The position numbers were made by a program, and so were the translations under genes. From Phlebiopsis flavidoalba (taxonomy: Eukaryota; Basidiomycota; Agaricomycetes; Polyporales; Phanerochaetaceae), in the NCBI GenBank assembly GCA_035772785.1, contig JAOCPU010000028.1, positions 248,001-312,000 on the forward strand: a stretch of DNA of 64,000 nucleotides, in the 5' to 3' direction. This document shows positions 23,301-33,361 of this stretch, in pieces. The notes below the pieces were generated by a model. It was not told where the DNA came from, made no database searches, and saw only the letters and a program-made list of their open reading frames with translations. How positions within the stretch are numbered: position 1 is the stretch's first letter; every line of letters starts with the position of its first letter.

Positions 23301-25335
23301 TGCTTCCTGGGGAAGTGACGAAGGAAGTGGATTCAGGTGGCATGGTGGAACGCATACATTTGGCACATCTACGTAGTCAACTCGTACATGGCATTAGCAT
23401 GATGCGGGATCCCCATTATAGCTTGCCAGGCACGAATGCACTATGTATACTCCACACCCCCCTCACGCTGATCATAGCTGTGGCCAAATTTCTAGAGCAA
23501 TGCCACCCTATTCACAAATCCATGGAGTATGCAACTGGCCTGCCGGAGTCCGGTGCCGACTAGTCTATACCGCACAGGGATCATTCGAAACCTTAGAACT
23601 CCAAATACGCGGTCGTCATCAGTCCGCCCCCGAATTGCTCATTCATTAACGGTTTAGCATCTCCTAAAAACGGCCCCTATCTGTCATCGCCGCTGAGATC
23701 GAGAGGCTTCTACATGTAAAGTTGTCAAGGGCGTTCAAGTGCGGTCCCAGTTTTTATCAGCTTTCAGAGTACAGAGCGCTCGTACCCATCCTATTTTCAG
23801 TTCTAAGGTAGAGGAATGTCGACATTGACTGTTAAAATTTAATTGCATGACCAGTACCTGGCGCCGCTCATTGTGACATACGTTACGCTTGGAAGTACAT
23901 TTGCCATCCTAGCGGCCCGGACCTTACATCACCACTGTTGTGCTATCTTGAGTCCATCCCGCACCCGTACGTCGCAGCCGTAGAGCTAATGCTGTTGATT
24001 TCTGAGTTGACTCAAACGCTGTTCTCCATGAACTTCGCATGTGTGCTCACGCTCTTTCAAAATCATTTCATATATTATGCGCCAGCCTCGCGTCAGGATC
24101 AAGCTGGGTGATACTCGGACGTGCTAACTTCCTTGTACCTGGGGAAGACTGAAATCATGTTTCCATGGTTTGTTTGCTTGTCAACTTTTCCCCAATGATC
24201 CCTTTTGTTCTAGCGTAAGACTTAATTCGCCTGTTTGGATCATTTTAGAGTTCGAGCTTTTCATAGTTTGCGAAAACTACTCATATTGCGGATCGTCTGC
24301 GCCCCTGTATGAAGATGTCCAATTTGTATGCCCACGAACGCGTGCATACAGACTCAAATAAAACTCTTTGCCCTCTGGCTGATTACCACCCACTCCGTCT
24401 GCAGTTCTTGGCCAGTTCCTTTAGTGCGTAAGTCCTTTGATCGCCATAGACGATATTCACTACCCCGCAACCGAAGGCGTGATCTTTCATTATGGGCTGG
24501 GTAGCTAAACCTTGCCCCCTAAGCTGTGCATTCGGATAGTTGCGCTAAGTCTTCACGAGAACTCTAATAGACAGTCCACTCGCGACCCTTCGAATCCGAC
24601 CTTGCTCGGTCGGGGCCTACTTAAGCCAAGTTACGTACCTATGAGCCCTCGGGAGGAAGCCAAGCCGCCACAACCAAACGCGCGCGCGTACACAAACGCG
24701 AAGATCCAGTAAAGTATGAGGACGAACATGTATGTGATCGTGCTTAAGCTTGGACGGGACAAGCAGTCTCACGCCCACACTGTCGCTCCCTCCGAAGGCA
24801 GGAAAGAACACAGACCGCAAGAGTAACGGCAGCGACGAACAGGGCGGAGAGACGCAGGCGAGTTCGCGCCGAGACAGGCGAGCTGCCAAAGATCAATGGC
24901 GCCGAGAGCACGGGGGCTTGGTTGGGACAACGTTCGCAGTTTACTAGGGGCACCGAAATCGAGTAACCTCTGTGCCAGCTGTGTCCTCGGCTCCGTTGAA
25001 GGCGGTCAGTTCTTCTCGCTTCACAAACACTCTCCGCCAAACCCCTGGCCCTCTAGGCAGGCCCCTACCGCACCTCGTTTGCCCCCTCGAGACCCTCGCC
25101 GATGAACGTGGACAGCATTTGCGCTCAATGGATCACCACACGACAACCAGGCTCACCTGCCTATGCGCCAGTCATTATGCCCCCTCCCCTCTCCTTCGTC
25201 TCACTCACGGGTACACGATCTGCCTTCTCTGGAGCCATTCTCTCCTAGTTCACCCTCGCCGCTGGCCAGCTCCTTTTACACGTCAATTTCACTCAGTCTG
25301 CCTCGATACGCCCACTCAAGGTTCAGACGCATGAC
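20334..25335. other. Five-kilobase region without a recognised gene
   Basis: No frame gave a recognisable protein. At 20800-21060 the plus strand reads STNKTLIQEFYTSFQ and then broken frames, vaguely like the start of an NTF2/SnoaL-like protein, but the match does not continue. A promoter-like patch (CTATAAAAGCGG near 22511, followed by a CT-rich stretch ending in ATG at 22670) leads only to a 13-codon frame. 22700-24700 is relatively AT-rich with stops in all frames and is probably intergenic. 24740-25330 is Ser/Pro-rich on the plus strand and may be the 5' untranslated region or promoter of the next gene. Confidence 0.35.
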
Positions 25336-27480
25336 ATGGCTTCGCATCCGTTCCTGGGTCGTCCAGCTCTGACGAGCATCCTAGTTCTCCACCGAAGAAC
25401 AGACCGTTTTAAACTGAATGGGCAATGGCTCACGTCTCACCACTTCCTGCACCAAACACGCAGAATCACTCCCGTCGACACTCTCGACTTCACTCCCGTA
25501 ATCTGTCCGTGTTCTTCCCCGGCCAGGGCTCGCTATCCCTCGACAACGGATAGACGATGACGAGCGATACAGAGATTAGATTCACACACAAACCTCCACC
25601 GTCCACATCATTCGGAAGATGGCGTCCTTAATGGCCCTCTGCTTCAGCCCAGGTGGCCTTGGCCATACGCTGCCTGTCAGAGAAGGATTCGACCTTCGTC
25701 GCGAGGCCTCCCGCCTGGCCTAGGACGACGGGTCAGATCCCACTATTCCCTCGGGACACTGCTAAACGCGGTCCCCACCACAAACACTCCCTATCACGAC
25801 AAGTTTCTTCTCCTTTCCTGGAGCTGAGGGCGGGCGGTGCGCGAAGCAGACCCTCCATAACCCAGCCAAACCCCAACTCCCATCGAGCCCATGGAACGCC
25901 AAGTATCCCCCTTCCCGTGGAAAAAGAGCACGAGTACACATTCAATGGATATACCTATCGTCCGATGAGACGCGAACGTGGTAACAGGGCTATGGGTCCA
26001 CGAGAAGCTCGTGGGACATGCTGTGGAGCCCGAGGTAGATCCGCTGGCGGCCGTGGCCTATCGGTCCGGACAGTTTTATCCTCGGCGCGAGCTTGTGGGT
26101 CGTCGGTCAGCAGATTGGGTCACTGTCCGTGTTAACGGGGTTGGGGCTACTGGGTCGTTTTTCCGATTCATTTCCGGAGGTCGCGTTGTCGCTGTGTTGT
26201 TGCCCGGCCTTACCTAGCGAATTCTGGATGCACAAGGCTCGGGGTATGCAGTCGGAGGGCGTATGGTATGTTACTATTGATCTTGACATGGTTTCAGGTC
26301 TAAAGCTAGCTCTCAGGAACTCCCGTATCGTAGACGTTGATCACGTAATGCGCAGTCGGTGTATCTGCTGTTCGCGTCCGTATACGTCTGCAAAGAGACT
26401 GTGGAACATCTCCTCCTTTCATCTGGCGAAGGGCATCATCATCATCACGGAGATGAGTCTCTTCAATGTCACTGGGTAGTATCACGCTCATTCGCGTGTG
26501 GACCGAATACTTATTTATGCTTTTTTCAGCATCGAGTTCCCGCCATTATTTGTTATCTATCGCACTGTTTTCACTCGTTTGCACTGCTACAGATATTTAA
26601 TAGCCAAGCAAAACTCGTGAGCGGTGCGTATTTGCTCTTTCTGTTTAGCTAGCCATCGACCATCATGAATATATGTTCACACTAGCGACCCGGGAATTAT
26701 ATCCCTCCTTTACACTCCCGTGCTGCCGTTCCGGTATTGCGTCTCAACATGTCCGGAAACCAGCCTACCCTCCTTTGCTCGCGAATCTGCTTTCGAACCC
26801 ATACACACTTGCGCCGATCACGTTCTGCGCGTTCGATCCTCTGCGCTGCGATCGTGCTTCCGCCGTGAGTGATTAAATTTACTGTCGTTTACGAGCAGGA
26901 TGCTGATGATGTCTGCGGGCAGGTTGACCAACACAGCTCATTTGATTTGATGCTGGCAGTGAGTCGAGACTGTCGTTACTTTTGCCCTGGCGTACCCTGC
27001 AGCGGGTCGCGCTGGGCGCGGTGTGCTGTTGCAGACGGCCCCGCCGCGGGGGCTGCCCGGGCAGAGGATGGAGGCATTCCTTCGAGTTATGCGGGAGGTA
27101 CGAGTTCCACATACTGTCCAGTGTAATGTTATACCCATATGTCTTCAGCTTGAGCGCCATCCTCAGGTGCTACATCTCCCCGCGCCACATTTCTGGCAGC
27201 TGACTGCACACTGGTCGTCGCGTCCGGAGTACATCCGCTCATTGGGAGCGTGGGACGGACCGGCACAGTCGCTCGTGGTTTTTTCACGCTGGAGTTACAT
27301 GTCACCCCCAAGGACCTTCAGGACGACGATGTGCTCAGGCTGACTGCGTGGGCTTCGGAGAAGGTACGTCAAGAGCGCGCTGCGCCACGGGATGCGCGAC
27401 GGAGGGGGTGACTGCGAGGCCGACGTCACCATAGGTGTTTGTACGGGGATGAAGAGGAGTTATGATCTGGACTATGCTTT
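25336..27480 (+). CDS. Cation diffusion facilitator, Msc2/Zrg17-type zinc transporter, frame-disrupted
   Basis: This is likely an ER/secretory-pathway Zn2+ transporter of the CDF family. The start is the ATG at 25336 (MASHPF). The N-terminal third is a long Ser/Pro-rich cytosolic region with RNLSVFFPRPGSL-like and HKHSLS motifs. Membrane segments begin near 26090 (WVVGQQIGSLS, then TGLGYWVVFDSF across a frame change). MYLLFASVYVCKETVEHLLL at about 26359 is followed by a histidine-rich loop, five consecutive His within EGHHHHHGDE (about 26427-26455), typical of CDF zinc-sensing loops. An intron (GTAGTATCAC...TTTTTTCAG) separates it from IEFPPLF. Later segments are LLANLLSNPYTLAPITFC, then ALGAVLLQTAPPRGLPGQR (about 27020-27070), an intron, and LERHPQVLHLPAPHFWQLT in the cytosolic C-terminal domain. 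The last readable block is VTIGVCTGMKRSYD near 27460. At least five frame changes occur. The family call rests on topology and the His loop; the choice between Msc2 and Zrg17 is open. Confidence 0.78.
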
Positions 27481-27657
27481 AGGCGTATGGGTCTCATGGG
27501 TGGATTTAGCTGGATTTTTCTTTCATTGTGTCTACACTCGTATTAGCATACTACATACCTTATTTTCGCTCGTCTTGAACGTCACTAAGCTTATAATGCA
27601 GACACAGCGCAGGAATATGTGGATATGAAGCAAAGGGACGTAGAGTACACGGACAGC

Positions 27658-29123
27658 TTATTTCTTTCCGGCGCCCTTGTTCTTGCCTTTGCCTTTGCCG
27701 AAGGACTTGCCCTCAAAGCCAGGCCGACCCTTGTCTTTCGGCTTGATGCCTTTGCGCTTGTCGTTTCGTCGCTCGTTGCGCATCGCAATATTGTCGGTCC
27801 GCTTCTTCTGCTTCGCCGCCATGGATGCTGAGAGTTGTTCTTTCCGCTCATCCCTGAAAACCTGAATTTAGCACCATGTAATATCAATAAACGAGTCAAA
27901 TACGCACCAGTTTTTTTCTTGCTCTTGGTTTTCGCTTTCTCCTTACGCTTGGCCGCTTTCTTCAGCCTCGACTCATCGTCATGCACCTTGGGACGCCCTC
28001 CATACGAGCCTCAGCCTTCTCCCACTGCTCTCGCTCTTGTATCTCCTTGCGTTTCTCGTCCGGCATCGACGCAAGCTTCTCTTTGCGAGCTGCGAGTTGG
28101 GCAAGAGCTTGGGTAGGATTTGATGAAGTCTTGACATGCTGGTGACCCTTCTTTGCACTTCCGGCACTGCATATGCGACGTTAGCGAAGCCCGGTGGAGG
28201 CTGCTTCGACCCGGAGGCTGAAGGCTGATCAGGTACGAGAAGCTGGTTCTATAACATAGAGCATATTGTGAGTCAAACTCATCCATACGTTATGATGCAC
28301 GCCACGTACTTTGGTTTGTGGACCCTTCGTTCGCTGCTGCTGACTGCCTTATCCTTATTCTTCTTCACCCCCTCGCCTCCTCCTCCCGCTTGATCTTCTC
28401 CCTCGTCTCTTTTCTCCTCCTTTCGCGCATGTCGGCCCTCTGCCTCCTCCGCTCTTCCAAAAGCTCATCCCTACTCCCCGCCTCGCCGTCGTCTCTACGT
28501 CCCCCACGCCGCAGCGCAGCCATCTTCTGATGCAGCTTGTCACGCAGTTCTTGTATACCGCCCGACGTCTGCATGGGCACTAATGGGACATCAGGGACTT
28601 CTTCGCCTTCGTCATCAGAGGCCACCACGTCCCACAGACTCGTCGAGTTGCATGCGGCGTCCGAATCTGAGTCTTCGTCCGCCATGGTGGCTTTCCGTTT
28701 TTTGCCTTTACGTGCTGCTCGAGGCTTCTTGCTGCTCTTTCTGGAGCGCATTTTTCTTGTTGTGCTTCAAGCGCTGTCTTGTGGTTGGTAGGATCAAGCT
28801 GGGAGAGCAATGTCAATGGGTATATGGGAGAGAGAACTTGATGAGACTTGCCTTTTCACGCTTGGCCTTCTTCGACGCCTCTTTTATTGCCTGCTTGGGG
28901 GCCTTTTGCTTCTTGCTGTTCTTTTGGAACTTTGAGGCTATCTATTAAAGTACTATAGGTCAGACGTGCAGACGTGACTGAAGGTTAGCCGAAGACACAC
29001 CTGTCTCTCTGACAGCTCTTGCATCCAAATAGTATTTTGCAGGGATGAGATTGAGGAGAGTCTCAAACGTCGCGTTGTGAGCCTCAAGTGAGGTTTGCAG
29101 GGTGTACTTGCTGCAGTAGCCAT
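27658..29123 (-). CDS. RRP14: SURF6/Rrp14 ribosome-biogenesis protein
   Basis: This is a nucleolar RNA-binding factor for early 60S/40S subunit assembly. The start is the ATG at 29123 (MATAAST) and the stop is TAA at 27660-27658. Exon 1 (29123-29001) encodes LIPAKYYLDARAVRE-like sequence across one frame change. Exon 2 starts at 28941 with IASKFQKNSKKQKAP. Exon 3 (LDPTNHKTALEAQQEK) follows an intron whose 5' site reads GCAAGT. The acidic middle is DEDSDSDAACNS...SDDEGEEVPDVPL; then ELRDKLHQKMAALRRGGRRD begins the conserved SURF6 region. The basic C-terminus contains EQLSASMAAKQKKRTDNIAMRN, KGIKPKDKGRPGFEGKSFG and a Gly/Lys tail. Frame changes are single-base losses, for example a five-A instead of six-A run at 28751-28755. 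It is head-to-head with RBX1 and convergent with the zinc transporter, about 180 bp away. Confidence 0.95.
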
Positions 29124-29346
29124 CTTGACTTCAACCAAGAAGAAGCGGCGGCGAGGATTCACGATTTGTCTTCAAGGACTTGGGACCGAAAAGAGAAAAC
29201 GAGAGCTCTGTACTGCCGGCGCCCGCTACAGTGACACGTGATGTGACAGGAGTAACGCTCATATACCGGCGCGTAGAAGGCGCGTGAGGCGTGCACTGCA
29301 CTCTCAGTCGTCGACCGCCACTTGCCTCCACTTTGCACATACAAAC
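29124..29346. promoter_or_regulatory. Bidirectional promoter between SURF6 and RBX1 with a CACGTG E-box
   Basis: Only 223 bp separate the two divergent ATG codons. A CACGTG motif lies at 29235-29240, almost exactly central, inside GTGACACGTGATGTGAC. No TATA box was seen. The arrangement suggests a shared, TATA-less housekeeping promoter. Confidence 0.6.
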
Positions 29347-30000
29347 ATGGCCGAAATGGACGTCGATGTACCTGAAGAGCGCCCCACTGCTCCTACCGCA
29401 CGAAAGGCAAGACTAAGGAAGATGGCAAGGACGGTAAGAAAACGATTTGAGGTCAAGAAGGTGTGTCCGCTCCGCACTAGGGCAGGGATCGCTGACTGAG
29501 CGGCTGCTGCTGGACATGTTAGTGGAACGCTGTAGCTCTGTGGGCATGGGGTACGTACTACATTGTCGTGTGTATCCAACGCGCTCATATTTCTATAAGA
29601 CATCGTCGTCGACAACTGTGCCATCTGCCGGAACCATATCATGGACCTCTGTAAGCACCCCAAGTCCTGACGCGAGGGCTTCAGTGATATTTACAGAAGT
29701 GTACAGGCATTGAATGCCAGGCTAACCAAGTCTCCGCCACGAACGGACGAATGTAACGCTGCTTGGGGCATCTGTAACGTGCGTCTCATCCTTGTCACGC
29801 GACGGTTCACCACTTGAGATCGCAAACACTGAACGTCCGTTTATATAGCACGCTTTCCACTTCCATTGTATCTCGCGATGGCTGAAGACCCGAAATGTCT
29901 GCCCGCTTGATAACCGTGAATGGGAATTGCAGAAGTGAGTAACGACCGATCAACATCCTATGTCCCCGATGCTGACTTAACGTCTAGGTATGGTCGGTAA
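29347..30000 (+). CDS. RBX1: RING-box protein Rbx1/Hrt1, catalytic RING subunit of cullin-RING ubiquitin ligases
   Basis: This is a RING-H2 protein that recruits E2 enzymes to cullins. There are six exons: 29347-29460 (MAEMDVDVPEE...KRFEVKK), 29523-29550 (WNAVALWAW), 29600-29650 (DIVVDNCAICRNHIMDL), 29709-29778 (CIECQANQVSATN...), 29849-29934 (HAFHFHCISRWLKTRNVCPL) and 29988-30000 (KYGR stop). The introns are 49-70 nt with GT-AG ends. Zinc ligands visible are CAIC, C-x-EC, the expected NEECNAAWGIC, HAFHFHC and CPLD. Two defects are seen: a compensated -1/+1 pair in the basic N-terminal region (about 29404-29441), and one extra base near 29746-29751 that turns NEECNAAW into a frame with a stop. 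Because the protein is essential and everything else is near-identical to the family, the extra base is probably a consensus error. Stop and start are both seen. Confidence 0.97.
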
Positions 30001-30405
30001 ACGGACTCACATTTCTCAGCAATCGCAACTCGCTTCAAACTCACTCGCGTCCTGTTGTATATTATACCGGCAAATACCTTGTCTTTCACTGGTTTACCTG
30101 TTGATGATGGAGTGACTAGGACGGTTCCTATTATCGCTAAGCGCTCCAGTACTGGTCACAATTGCGAGTGAGTAACTGTGAGCATATGAATTCCAGCTGA
30201 CAGCACTGCAAAAAATGAGATATTATGACTAAGGACTAGAAGTACAAAGGAGACTGGAAACCCTTGACAGCATGATCGATAGCGAAAGGACCCTTGCGAA
30301 GCAAAGCGCGTAACAGTACAAACAGGAGGTCATATGCATAGGAAGTGGATCAACGAGTGACAGAAACCCCGTATTACAAAGGTATAGGTGTACAATGATG
30401 TACCA
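30001..30405. other. Convergent intergenic region after RBX1
   Basis: No coding signal. It lies between the RBX1 stop and the stop of the minus-strand PH-domain gene, so it should hold two 3' untranslated regions. It is relatively AT-rich. Confidence 0.5.
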
Positions 30406-32768
30406 CTAGTCGCTGTCCTCTGGACGGCGTGAAACACCGGACTCTCGAAGCTGCCTCGCGGTGGTTTTGCGCATGGACTTGGGGGTGCGAGGGCCCTCGC
30501 CGAAGACGTTGCCATGTTCTGTGCAACTTGTGCAAACGACAGGCCTAGCTTCATCCTTCCCGGCTTTTTGAAGGCTTCTCTGGACTTGCGTCAAGAGTCC
30601 CTTGGCTATGAGTGCCTAGAGACTCGTGCGCGCTCTCCACAGTAGAAGGGCGACTGGTTCCTTGGACTGTAAGCGACGAACGATTCCTGGACACCTTGGT
30701 CGGAGCGTCCCCACTCGCTTTATCCTTGTCCTTGGCTTTTCCCTTTCCCTTTTCTTCGAAGGACTGGGATTTCCCGCGGTCACTTGCTGGTTGAGCGTAG
30801 TCATCGCCATGGAGTTACGGCACTGCGTTCATCCTGGCAGGGTTTACTGGGCTGTTGTTTGACTTGGACTCGTGCGAGTTCGACCGCACGGGTAAGGAGC
30901 GTCCGGGAGAAACTGCTGAGGACTCGTCACGGCAAGACCGGGCTCCATATCGAGTACCTCGACGACGTTTGAGTAGTCGAAGTCTCTCTCAGCCAGAGGT
31001 GACCGTGCTCGCGAACGACCAAAGCCAGGCGAAGGGGACTCTGCACGTTGGACGGTTTGAGCAGGATCGCGTCTGATCGAGTTCATGCGTGGCAAGTATT
31101 GCCTGACCAACGAGTCAGCGGAAGCATAGTGGGTGAGGGAACGACGTGGTGAAGTGATCAGTTTTTTAGGCGTTCTACCATTCCGATGAGGAGGGAAACT
31201 GTAGTTGGCAGAAGGGAGTGCGTGTGTGTCGTCGCCTCGATAGGGCAAAGGTCTTCGTGCTCTGTTGCTCGAATAGTCTACCTTCCATTCTTCCCACTCG
31301 CATTCGCTCTCATCGTCCGAATTGGTTCCACCGCTGTCATCGTCAAGTACAACGCCCCATTTATTGGTCATGGTGCGACCACGGGATGGCTGTTCTTCAG
31401 GCATGTTATCCTCATAGTCAGAAGTCATGTCATCGGGACTCTCATCCTCTCCAAAGCGGCGTGCAAGCTCCATAGCGCGTCCAACATCGCCAAGGCCAGC
31501 GCGTTTTGCCTGTGAACCAGGTCCCATCGCCATTCGGGATATTTTACAGACGACGAAGTGGGCGTCGGTGTTCGCGGGGTTGTCATGAATTCGGAAGAGG
31601 CAGAGGGCGAGCGTTCGGGAGAAGGGAGAAGGAGAAGCAAAAGCAAGCGGCGAATATGCTCTCTAGGTCTATGAGGGGAATGACGTCGAATGCCGACATG
31701 TGAGAAGAAAACTAGTTGGAGCCGGGAAGTTGCTCCGGTGTAGAATTCTCAAGATGTGATTGAATGCTTGTTTCCATTAAGTGTCGATCGTCAGAGAATT
31801 AAGCAAGATATCGTACCTGTATCGTCCTGCATGACAAGGCAGAATGCGATCGCGTCTCCCGTCTTGGACTCGTCCGCTTCATCGTCTGCATTGCCATGAT
31901 CGAGATTGCTGCTGCTGTACTTTCGAGATTCCTCACTCGCAGTTGCATCTCGTGAGCCTCTGCGGAACCAGTTTAGATTGTCGGGTTGTAAAGCTTCATT
32001 GGGGAAATTGACGCAAAGAAGCCGCTCGTTCGAGAGCTCCTCTCGTGGGCCCACCGGAAAAGGAGTCACTGGTGGTCTCGCTAGGGACCTTTTTCAGAAA
32101 GTCCGCGCCACGGATACCAATGAGGGAGTTTAGTCTGGCACGGTATTGTAACGAGGAATCCTTGATCATGGTGTAAAAAGAATCGTTACACTCGGGTGTG
32201 AGACAGGCACTCACCTGGCGATCCTTGAGAATGTGAAAGTACCCATCGTATATCACAATCCAGCGGTGGTGCCAAGATGCATATCTCCGCCGTTTTCTCA
32301 GCTTCTCCCTTTCCAAGTCGGTGAGCTCGCCTGACCTCCCGTTCCAAGATCGTCGACGACTTGTAGGACCCAGGCGCTGCTGCCCTTCAAAGTAGGGCTC
32401 ACAATACTCGCGGACAGAAGAACGAGGTAGCTTGACGACATATGGATATGTGTGGAGTTCGAGGAGTTCATGCGGATGCACAGTATACCACCCAAACTGC
32501 CAGCCGTCCTCGAGTATCTGAGTAGTGGAGTATGAGAGCAAGACACATAGTTGGACGGTTCTACGTGCGGCGATGGCGAGGTTACTTTCGGGATGATATC
32601 GGAGGTAGACGCAGCAGAAGACTTCCGAGGGATGAAGGCGAACTTGTCCGACAAGAGAGGCTCGTCTTCGTCGTCGAGGCCAGATAGAGGACCGAAGTAA
32701 TCAGTGTCTTCATACGCGTCGTCTGCTGGTGGCTGTTCATCATCGCTAACCTCTTCGCGACGGGCGAA
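30406..32768 (-). CDS. PH-domain protein with long acidic/disordered C-terminal half, function unknown
   Basis: The N-terminal part reads REEVSDDEQPPADDAYED, then DKFAFIPRKSSAAS. A pleckstrin-homology-like region follows: ILEDGWQFGWYTVHPHELLE, PRSSVREYCEPYFEG, LTDLEREKLRKRR, ASWHHRWIVIYDGYFHILKD (about 32224-32290), RARLNSLIGIRGADFLKKVP and LLCVNFPNEALQPDN. PH domains bind phosphoinositides or proteins at membranes. The C-terminal half (30844-31640) is disordered: TPRTPTPTSSSVKYPEW, an acidic run DDDSGGTNSDDESECEWEEW, SPRRSLTHYASADSLVRQYL and a short ERDFDYSNVVEVLDME segment. The last frame (CTSCTEHGNVFGEGPRTPKS) ends at 30406. Several frame changes and introns are present; the 5' end near 32768 is uncertain because upstream DNA is A/T-homopolymeric. 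Treating 30.4-32.8 kb as one gene is inference. Confidence 0.62.
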
Positions 32769-33361
32769 CCTGATTGGCGAGACCGGTTGTCGCCGTGTGC
32801 GACGTTGGTGCGGTACTGACGGTGCGGAATCGCGGTGAAATAACGCGTGGGAAAAAAAAAAAAATTATGAAAAAGGAAAAAAAGAAAACAGAACGTGCGG
32901 TTGCGGAAGTGAAAAGCGTTGGAAAGAGCTTTGCGAGCAACCAGAGCTTCACATCGGCGATTTTCCAGGTTGTATGCAGGTGCGTGACCAGCCACTGGTC
33001 GTAGGGAACTATTTAAGAGGTGTATGAAATACAAATATAGCGTGTACGGGCTATGGGACATACCGAACCTGCAAGCGATGGGAACGAAGTAGCCTGTAGC
33101 ATAGTGTTCCATGTCAAGGCCGCCCAGGGTTCACGCGTGTGGCGGCACGCACACACCAATCAAGAATCACTTTCAGCCATCGTCGCACACACAATAGCAC
33201 ACAAGCAATAATGATATTTCCAAGAGGTATATCTAGCCTACAATGATAGCAATACAACAGCAAAGCAATAAATGGTCGTCAAAATCGTGAGAAGTATTAG
33301 ATCGTCATTAATAGTCCGTGCGAATCGTTAATATGCAAAGATATGTGAGAGGGTAAGTAGT
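32769..33361. other. Intergenic region with A-rich homopolymer
   Basis: It contains a run of 13 A at about 32851-32863 and further A-rich sequence to 32890, then unremarkable DNA to the end of the next minus-strand gene. No gene was recognised. Confidence 0.4.
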
